A stretch of 9,633 nt of DNA, from assembly GCA_964431965.1 (NCBI GenBank), contig CAYSLU010000135.1, forward strand, positions 1-9,633, read 5' to 3'. Position numbers and translations under genes: made by a program. Positions within the stretch are counted from its first letter, which is position 1. Each line of letters starts with the position of its first letter. Shown here piece by piece: positions 5,443 through 9,633 of this stretch. The notes under the pieces are model-generated. The model ran no database searches and was not told the origin of the DNA. It saw only the letters and a list, made by a program, of their open reading frames with translations. Source of the stretch: CAYSLU01 sp964431965. Lineage in GTDB: Bacteria > Verrucomicrobiota > Kiritimatiellia > CAIKKV01 > CAYSLU01.

Positions 5443-7299
5443 TCACCGGAACATGCAGCGCGCGTAGTGCCGCGTCACCCGGTAGCTGCTGTCCGCCCCG
5501 CTCGTGTTCATGCGCGAAACGGTGCCCGCGCCCCGCTCCACATCCCGGTCGTTGATCTGGACCTCCAGGTTGATCGTCGCGCCCGCCACCGCCGGCGCGC
5601 CGCGCAGCTCGTCCAGCGGAACCGACATCTCGCACACGTATCCGCCGTCGCACCGGGCCACCGCCGCCACCAGGTTCGACGGAGCCGGCCGGCCGCCCAT
5701 CTCCCACTGAAGCGTCGGCGTGACGCCCTGCTTCGGAACCGGGACGATCACCTGCCCGGTCCCCGGGCCATGCAGGCCGTTCTGGGCCGACGCCGGCCGC
5801 GCGTCCCAGTAGAGCTCCACCGCATCATTGTTCCACGTCTCCGCCGCATCGGTGCACACCAGGTCATCGGTCACCTGAACGCAGACGTAGAGCCGGTTCG
5901 TATCGTGGGCCGCCATGAACCGCGCCGAGAAATCCTTCGCGCCCTTCCAGCTCGCGGCGCCGTCCCACACGTAGCGGGGCTCCGCCAGCGCCAGCCCGCG
6001 CACCACCCCCCACTCGTCCGCGCGGCCGTCCACCCGGATCCCCGAAATGGCCGGGATGTCCATGCTCTCGTACAGCGCGACGGGCTGCGAGCGGGTCACC
6101 GACACCTCGCGCCCCGCCGGGTTCGTCGCCGTGACCGTCACCGACGCCACCGCCCGGCCGCCGCCCGATCCGTCCGGCCGCACGTCGAACGGCAGGCTCA
6201 CGGCCTCGCCCGGCCTGAGCGATACGGCCGCGGCCGGCGGCGTGACCCGCCACGCCCGGTTCGTCCACTCCACGCGGACGCTCATCGGCCACGCGAGCCG
6301 GTTCGACCATGACAGCGAAACGACTCCGCCCGACGCCGGGATCGACGTCGGCGCGCCGCCCTGCACGGCGACCTTGAACGCATCGACGAACTCGCGCCGG
6401 ATGAAGTCGCCCGGCAGCACCTCGTGGAGCGGCAGCACCGCCACGGTCGGCTGGCCGCGGTCGACGGCCACGTGCGCCAGCATCCGAAGCTCCCCCAGCT
6501 CGCGCTGACCGCCGCCCACGCCCGCGGCCGACGCCGACAGCACATAGACGGGGATGCCCGCGGAAACCGTGTAGCTCAGCGCGTGCCAGTGCCCGTTGAA
6601 GACGGTCGTCCGGCCCGCGTTGAGCATCCCGGCCAGCTTCACCCACGCCTCTCCGCCATCGGGCTGCGGGTGGTGGTAGAAGATGAAGACGTGCTCAGCC
6701 CCGGCCGCCGCCTCGAGATCCGATTTCAGCCACTCCAGCTGGCCCGCCATGAAGTCCGGCGAGAACAAGGCGGTCGGCGTGTCCAGCACCACAAAGTGGC
6801 AGTTCCGGAAATCAAAGCTGTAGTAGCTGCGCCCGTCGACTCCGTAGCGCCGCAGCCACTCGCGCCGCATGACCTCGTTGCCGATGTCGTGGTTGCCCGC
6901 CACCATGTAGAACGGCGCGTCCAGCTTCGCTGTCAGCGAGTCGAACTCATCCCACATGCGGTTGAGGGCCACGACGTTGGTCGAGTAGCCCTCGATCAGA
7001 TCGCCGACGCACAGCACGAGGTCGGGCTTCAGCAGGTTCGCCTCCGCGACCGCGGCCTCCCACTCGCCCGGGATGTGGCCGCCCGTGCGATCCCCCAGCA
7101 CAACGAACCGGAACGCGCCGGCCTGGCTGGGCGCCGCGCCCTTCCACTGCGGAGCCGTGCCCGTTCCGCCCAGCAGCGGAGCCGGCCGCACTTCCTCCCG
7201 CTTCTCCGCGGACACCTTCGGCGTATCGCGCTGGACCGAGCACGACGAAGCCAGAGCCCCGCAAACCGCCAAGAATAGTATCACTCGGAACATGCGCAT
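5443..7299 (-). CDS. Secreted metallophosphatase with CBM9-like C-terminal domain
   Basis: A 618-residue exported protein. Residues 1-20 are a signal peptide ending LASSC; C20 is a possible lipidation site, although Ala at -3 makes the lipobox weak. The calcineurin-like phosphoesterase domain spans about 62-275, with motifs in the usual order: GDRTGG (D70), GDLIEG (D100), GNHD (N136-H137), YHHP (H209-H210) and GHWH (H237, H239). These supply the two-metal site; the first motif has Arg-Thr in place of the common x-His. A beta-rich Ig-like region follows (about 315-408). Residues about 418-618 resemble the CBM9 / DOMON-like carbohydrate-binding fold: IRVDGRADEWGVV, then NRLYVCVQVTDD and ETWNNDAVELYWDARP. 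It may hydrolyse a phosphoester while bound to a glycan or cell surface; the substrate is unknown. Start 7299 has GGAGGAGG with 7-nt spacing. It leads the operon with the ACT and UPF0210 genes. Confidence 0.88.
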   Translation of the reverse strand: MRMFRVILFLAVCGALASSCSVQRDTPKVSAEKREEVRPAPLLGGTGTAPQWKGAAPSQAGAFRFVVLGDRTGGHIPGEWEAAVAEANLLKPDLVLCVGDLIEGYSTNVVALNRMWDEFDSLTAKLDAPFYMVAGNHDIGNEVMRREWLRRYGVDGRSYYSFDFRNCHFVVLDTPTALFSPDFMAGQLEWLKSDLEAAAGAEHVFIFYHHPQPDGGEAWVKLAGMLNAGRTTVFNGHWHALSYTVSAGIPVYVLSASAAGVGGGQRELGELRMLAHVAVDRGQPTVAVLPLHEVLPGDFIRREFVDAFKVAVQGGAPTSIPASGGVVSLSWSNRLAWPMSVRVEWTNRAWRVTPPAAAVSLRPGEAVSLPFDVRPDGSGGGRAVASVTVTATNPAGREVSVTRSQPVALYESMDIPAISGIRVDGRADEWGVVRGLALAEPRYVWDGAASWKGAKDFSARFMAAHDTNRLYVCVQVTDDLVCTDAAETWNNDAVELYWDARPASAQNGLHGPGTGQVIVPVPKQGVTPTLQWEMGGRPAPSNLVAAVARCDGGYVCEMSVPLDELRGAPAVAGATINLEVQINDRDVERGAGTVSRMNTSGADSSYRVTRHYARCMFR

Positions 7300-7314
7300 C
7301 GCATCGCCTCCTCC

Positions 7315-7332
7315 CCGGCGGCCGGCCGCCGG
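7315..7332. repeat. 18-bp perfect palindrome beside the phosphoesterase RBS
   Basis: CCGGCGGCCGGCCGCCGG reads identically on both strands. It lies between the candidate transcription start (near 7337) and the GGAGGAGG ribosome binding site at 7307-7314, which it directly abuts. It could be an operator for a dimeric regulator or, in RNA, a stem next to the ribosome binding site. With no unpaired centre it cannot form a closed hairpin without losing central pairs, so an operator, a dimer contact or chance are all open. High GC makes such palindromes less rare. Confidence 0.45.
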
Positions 7333-7343
7333 AATTGCGCGGA

Positions 7344-7373
7344 ACTATCGGGCATTCTCCATCCCCGAGGCAA
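7344..7373 (-). promoter_or_regulatory. Candidate promoter for phosphoesterase-ACT-UPF0210 operon
   Basis: On the minus strand TTGCCT (7373-7368) is followed after 18 bp by GATAGT (7349-7344). The -35 matches TTGACA at 4 of 6 positions and the -10 matches TATAAT at 4 of 6. The patch is AT-richer than its surroundings, and the -35 sits in a CAAAACGCTTGCC context. The inferred start near 7337 gives a leader of about 38 nt. TTGACC at about 7390-7395 has no matching -10 and was not preferred. Confidence 0.45.
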
Positions 7374-7448
7374 GCGTTTTGCCGGGACGTCTTGGTCAAA
7401 GGCCGGACCGGCCACTGAACGGGCCGAACCGGATTCGCGCCATCGCCC

Positions 7449-7468
7449 GGCCCGCGAGGCCGCGGGCC
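7449..7468. repeat. Strong 8-bp GC inverted repeat in the kinase-phosphoesterase gap
   Basis: GGCCCGCG (7449-7456) and CGCGGGCC (7461-7468) form a perfect 8-bp stem with a 4-nt loop. It lies midway in the 290-bp gap between the kinase stop and the phosphoesterase start, upstream of the candidate promoter. No T run follows on either strand. It could be a transcription-pausing or mRNA-stabilising hairpin, or an operator. The rest of the gap (7300-7589) shows no credible gene. Confidence 0.4.
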
Positions 7469-7551
7469 CTCCCGAAAAGCAGTCGCCACGGCCGGGCGAG
7501 GTTGCCCCGATCCACTGTTCCGAGTCCGCGATGGAACGGGACATACCGCGA

Positions 7552-7573
7552 GGCGGATGGGGCCCAGTCCGCC
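7552..7573 (-). terminator. Candidate terminator hairpin after the histidine kinase
   Basis: Starting 16 nt past the kinase stop, the minus-strand RNA can pair GGCGGA (7573-7568) with TCCGCC (7557-7552). TGG then pairs with CCA inside it after a one-base bulge, leaving a 3-nt loop. That makes about 9 bp, mostly G-C. The sequence that follows (TCGCGGTATG) has no T run, so this would be a non-canonical or Rho-assisted stop, or a 3'-end stabiliser. Position and strength are the only support. Confidence 0.35.
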
Positions 7574-7589
7574 CAGCCGGCGCGTATGC

Positions 7590-8975
7590 TCAGCGCGCGT
7601 TCTTCGTATCGCTGACGGCACAGGAACGGGAGTTAGCCCCGCCGTCCTCGCCTTCCGGCGCCAGCGGCAGGCGAACTACCAGCCGCGCGCCGCGCCCGCG
7701 GGGCTCCTCGGCCGTGACGCGACCGCCGCACCCTTCGATCGCCGTCCGCGCCAGGCTCAACCCCAAGCCGGTTCCGCCCGGCCGGCCCGACACGAACATG
7801 TCGAACACCCGGCCCCTCAGATGACGCGGTATCCCCGGCCCCTCGTCCGCGACCTCGATCACCCCGGCGTCCGGCTCCACCCGCACCTCAACCCGGATCG
7901 TCCCGCCCGGGGCCGACGCCTGCTCGGCGTTGGTCAGGATGTTCAGCAGCGCCCGCTTCAGCCCGGCGGGGTGGGCCTCCACGACGGCGCCCCCCTCCGG
8001 CAACTTCGCCGCGATGGCCACGCCCAGGCGCTCGAAGCGCGGCGTCAGCAGGTCCAGGCAGTCGCGGACGCAGGCGACCAGGTCGACCGGCTCGCGCGCG
8101 GCCGCGTCCGGCCGCCCGACGAACAGGAACTCCTTGAGGAGCGCGTCGATGCGGTCGATCGTGCGGGCCGCCCGGCCGCCCAGCTCCCCCAGGCGCTCCG
8201 GCCGGGCCTCCGCGCCCCGCGCCGCCTCCCGCTGGATCATCTGCACGTCGAGCTTCAGCGCGGAGAGCGGGTTGCGGAAATCGTGGATGATGCCGTCGGC
8301 CATGGCGCCGGCAAAGGCCAGATGCTCGTCCTGGCGGCGCCGGCGCTCGCGGCGCAGCTCCCGCCCGACCAGCCAGCCAATCACCACCGCCGTCAGCGCG
8401 AACGACACCGCGATCGCCCCCAGCGCGGTTCGGAACATGGCGGCCAGCGCCGCCAGGGCCGCGGCCTCCCGCTGCTCCACCGCGTCCCGGCGGATGGCCA
8501 CCTGGACGGATCGGCGCGCATCGCCACCCACAACCGGCAGCGTGAAGGTCAGGACCGGCACGTCACCGTCCGCGGCCTTCAGCACCGTCCGGCCGATCCG
8601 GGCCGCCCCGCCGGGCTCCGTCGCGGCCCGCCCGGCGGCCAGCTCCTCGTGGTACAGGACCACGCCGTCCTCGGCCACCGAAACGTAGCGCAGCCCCGGC
8701 TCGACCAGGCCCAGTGAGTAGGCCATGCGGGAGAACTCGGACCAGGCCGCGTCCGAAGCGCGGGGCGCAGAGGCCGCCGGGTGCCGCGCGAACTGCCCGG
8801 CCAGGCGGTTCCCAACCTCCAGGACCGCCCGAGCCGCCTCCGCGTGCTCGGCCTGCCGGTACATCCGCTGAAGGATCCACAGGCCGGCGCCGGCAAGCGC
8901 CGCCAGGCCCGCGATCGACAGGACGGCGAAGGCCAGAACGGGCGCGGGAACGCGGCGGACGGACGGCGCGCTCAT
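7590..8975 (-). CDS. Membrane sensor histidine kinase
   Basis: A 461-residue two-component sensor kinase. Hydrophobic segments at about 12-36 and 184-204 flank a roughly 145-residue extracytoplasmic sensor of unrecognised fold; an arginine-rich juxtamembrane stretch (RRERRRR) follows. The HisKA H-box is GIIHDFRNPLSALKLDVQ, with H231 as the phosphorylated residue. The catalytic HATPase domain shows the N-box LLNILTNAEQA (N345, N349), G1 DEGPGIP (377-383), the F-box FDMF (391-394) and G2 GGTGLGLSLA (400-409). All motifs needed for autophosphorylation are present. A short Gly/Ser/Asn-containing tail follows the catalytic core. The ATG overlaps the upstream channel gene stop in ATGA (8975-8972) and has no ribosome binding site of its own, so expression is probably coupled. 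No response regulator lies in the window, so the kinase is an orphan here or its partner is encoded elsewhere. Confidence 0.93.
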   Translation of the reverse strand: MSAPSVRRVPAPVLAFAVLSIAGLAALAGAGLWILQRMYRQAEHAEAARAVLEVGNRLAGQFARHPAASAPRASDAAWSEFSRMAYSLGLVEPGLRYVSVAEDGVVLYHEELAAGRAATEPGGAARIGRTVLKAADGDVPVLTFTLPVVGGDARRSVQVAIRRDAVEQREAAALAALAAMFRTALGAIAVSFALTAVVIGWLVGRELRRERRRRQDEHLAFAGAMADGIIHDFRNPLSALKLDVQMIQREAARGAEARPERLGELGGRAARTIDRIDALLKEFLFVGRPDAAAREPVDLVACVRDCLDLLTPRFERLGVAIAAKLPEGGAVVEAHPAGLKRALLNILTNAEQASAPGGTIRVEVRVEPDAGVIEVADEGPGIPRHLRGRVFDMFVSGRPGGTGLGLSLARTAIEGCGGRVTAEEPRGRGARLVVRLPLAPEGEDGGANSRSCAVSDTKNAR

Positions 8976-9633
8976 GGGGCCGCACCGGCGCCCGCCCCGC
9001 CCAGGCCGAGCAGGCGCATGAACCGCTTGAGCAGGCGGTTCGCTTCAACCGGCGACCCGGCGTCCGCCCCGCGCGCCGCCTTGAGCCGGTCAACGGCTTC
9101 CGCGTTCGCGGCCGCTCGCTCCGCCACGATGCGGGACAGGCGCTCCGGGATCTCCGGGCGCAGGCCGAGCAGCCGCACGAACACCTCGGCCCCCATCTCC
9201 AGTACCTCGACCTCCGTGACCGCCGTCACCGTGGCCGCGCGGGGCACGCCCGCCACCAGGCTCATTTCGCCTACGACCGCGCCAGGGCCAAGCTCAAACC
9301 GGTTGGCCGTGCCCGAGTCCGACGCCACCGCGCCGGCGACCCGCCCCTTCGCAATCACATAGCACGAGTCGCCCTCGTCGCCCTGCCGGAACAGCGTCTC
9401 GCAGCGCGTGAAGTGGACGCGCCGCATCCCCCCGGCCAGGCTGCGAATCTCGTCGTCAGTCAGCAGCGGCCGCCCCTCCGCATCGGTCAGGAGCCGCACG
9501 GCCAGGTCGGATTGCCGCAGGTCGCGCTCGGCACGCTCCACGTCTTCCCGCTCCGGAGCCAGCCGGCGCTGGTGGTACACGACCTCCATGAAGTCGTTCA
9601 GCAGCTTGTCGCTCATCGGGAACGGGATCTCGA
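8972..9633 (-). CDS. MscS-type channel with C-terminal cyclic nucleotide-binding domain (5' end off window)
   Basis: This is the C-terminal part of a longer protein. A start at the ATG at 9616 looks possible, but the frame stays open to the window edge, and the codons before it read EIPFP. That matches the end of the MscS beta/alpha domain (GIEIPFPQR in E. coli MscS), so the ATG is an internal Met. Counting from that Met, residues 1-50 form a charged linker. A cyclic nucleotide-binding domain spans about 53-165, with LFRQGDEGDSCYVIAKGRV and the phosphate-binding cassette GEMSLVAGVPRAATV. Within the cassette, E117 and R126 are the residues that contact the ribose and phosphate of cAMP or cGMP. 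The arrangement fits the bacterial cyclic-nucleotide-gated (bCNG) branch of MscS channels. The pore helices lie outside the window. The stop overlaps the kinase start by 4 bp. Confidence 0.85.
   Translation of the reverse strand, partial: EIPFPMSDKLLNDFMEVVYHQRRLAPEREDVERAERDLRQSDLAVRLLTDAEGRPLLTDDEIRSLAGGMRRVHFTRCETLFRQGDEGDSCYVIAKGRVAGAVASDSGTANRFELGPGAVVGEMSLVAGVPRAATVTAVTEVEVLEMGAEVFVRLLGLRPEIPERLSRIVAERAAANAEAVDRLKAARGADAGSPVEANRLLKRFMRLLGLGGAGAGAAP

Noticed and set aside
3481..6312. A 943-codon open frame on the plus strand, antisense to UPF0210, ACT and the phosphoesterase
   Set aside because: It covers three well-recognised minus-strand genes and the gaps between them. Its translation is dominated by Arg, His, Asp and Ala with no domain. 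In GC-rich coding DNA, stop codons are rare in the antisense frame.
7300..7589. Small minus-strand open frame (7281-7544) in the gap before the phosphoesterase
   Set aside because: It has no recognisable domain or ribosome binding site, overlaps the candidate promoter and the phosphoesterase start, and has shadow-like composition.
8972..9616. Stand-alone 214-residue cyclic nucleotide-binding protein starting at 9616
   Set aside because: The frame is open to the window edge, and the codons before the Met encode EIPFP, the typical end of the MscS domain. The ATG is therefore internal.

Overview
The window is a GC-rich (by eye roughly two-thirds G+C) bacterial chromosomal segment with densely packed genes. 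Seven of the eight protein genes are on the minus strand; two are cut by the window edges. No mobile element, CRISPR array, rRNA or tRNA was seen. The mix of genes suggests a free-living bacterium of the PVC group, such as Kiritimatiellota, Lentisphaerota or Planctomycetota. The markers are a solitary UroD-like protein that is not HemE, a secreted metallophosphatase with a CBM9-like tail, and a TPR-rich secreted protein. That placement is inference, not proof.

Layout from left to right. (1) Positions 1-2038, minus strand: a secreted TPR protein, then a CvpA-family membrane protein, then the first 55 codons of DNA primase (dnaG), which runs off the left edge. A good sigma70-like promoter lies at 2102-2131, and two tandem hairpins sit in the TPR-cvpA gap. 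(2) Positions 2293-3441, plus strand: a UroD-superfamily protein with a GTG start and a strong ribosome binding site, divergent from the TPR gene. (3) Positions 3466-7299, minus strand: a three-gene operon of secreted metallophosphatase, double ACT-domain protein and UPF0210 (DUF711, PFL-like) protein, with gaps of 18 and 3 nt. It has a candidate promoter at 7344-7373 and an 18-bp perfect palindrome directly next to the ribosome binding site. (4) Positions 7590-9633, minus strand: the C-terminal part of an MscS-type channel fused to a cyclic-nucleotide-binding domain, overlapping by 4 bp (ATGA) a membrane histidine kinase. A hairpin follows the kinase stop.

The most coherent functional units are two. 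The first is the ACT-UPF0210 pair, a conserved gene pair of unknown biochemical role, here with a duplicated ACT domain and joined to a secreted phosphoesterase. The second is the channel-kinase pair, which could couple a cyclic-nucleotide or membrane-tension signal to phosphorelay; no response regulator is present in the window. I see no clearly new defence or mobile system. The findings are unusual gene pairings, domain architectures and RNA-level structures.
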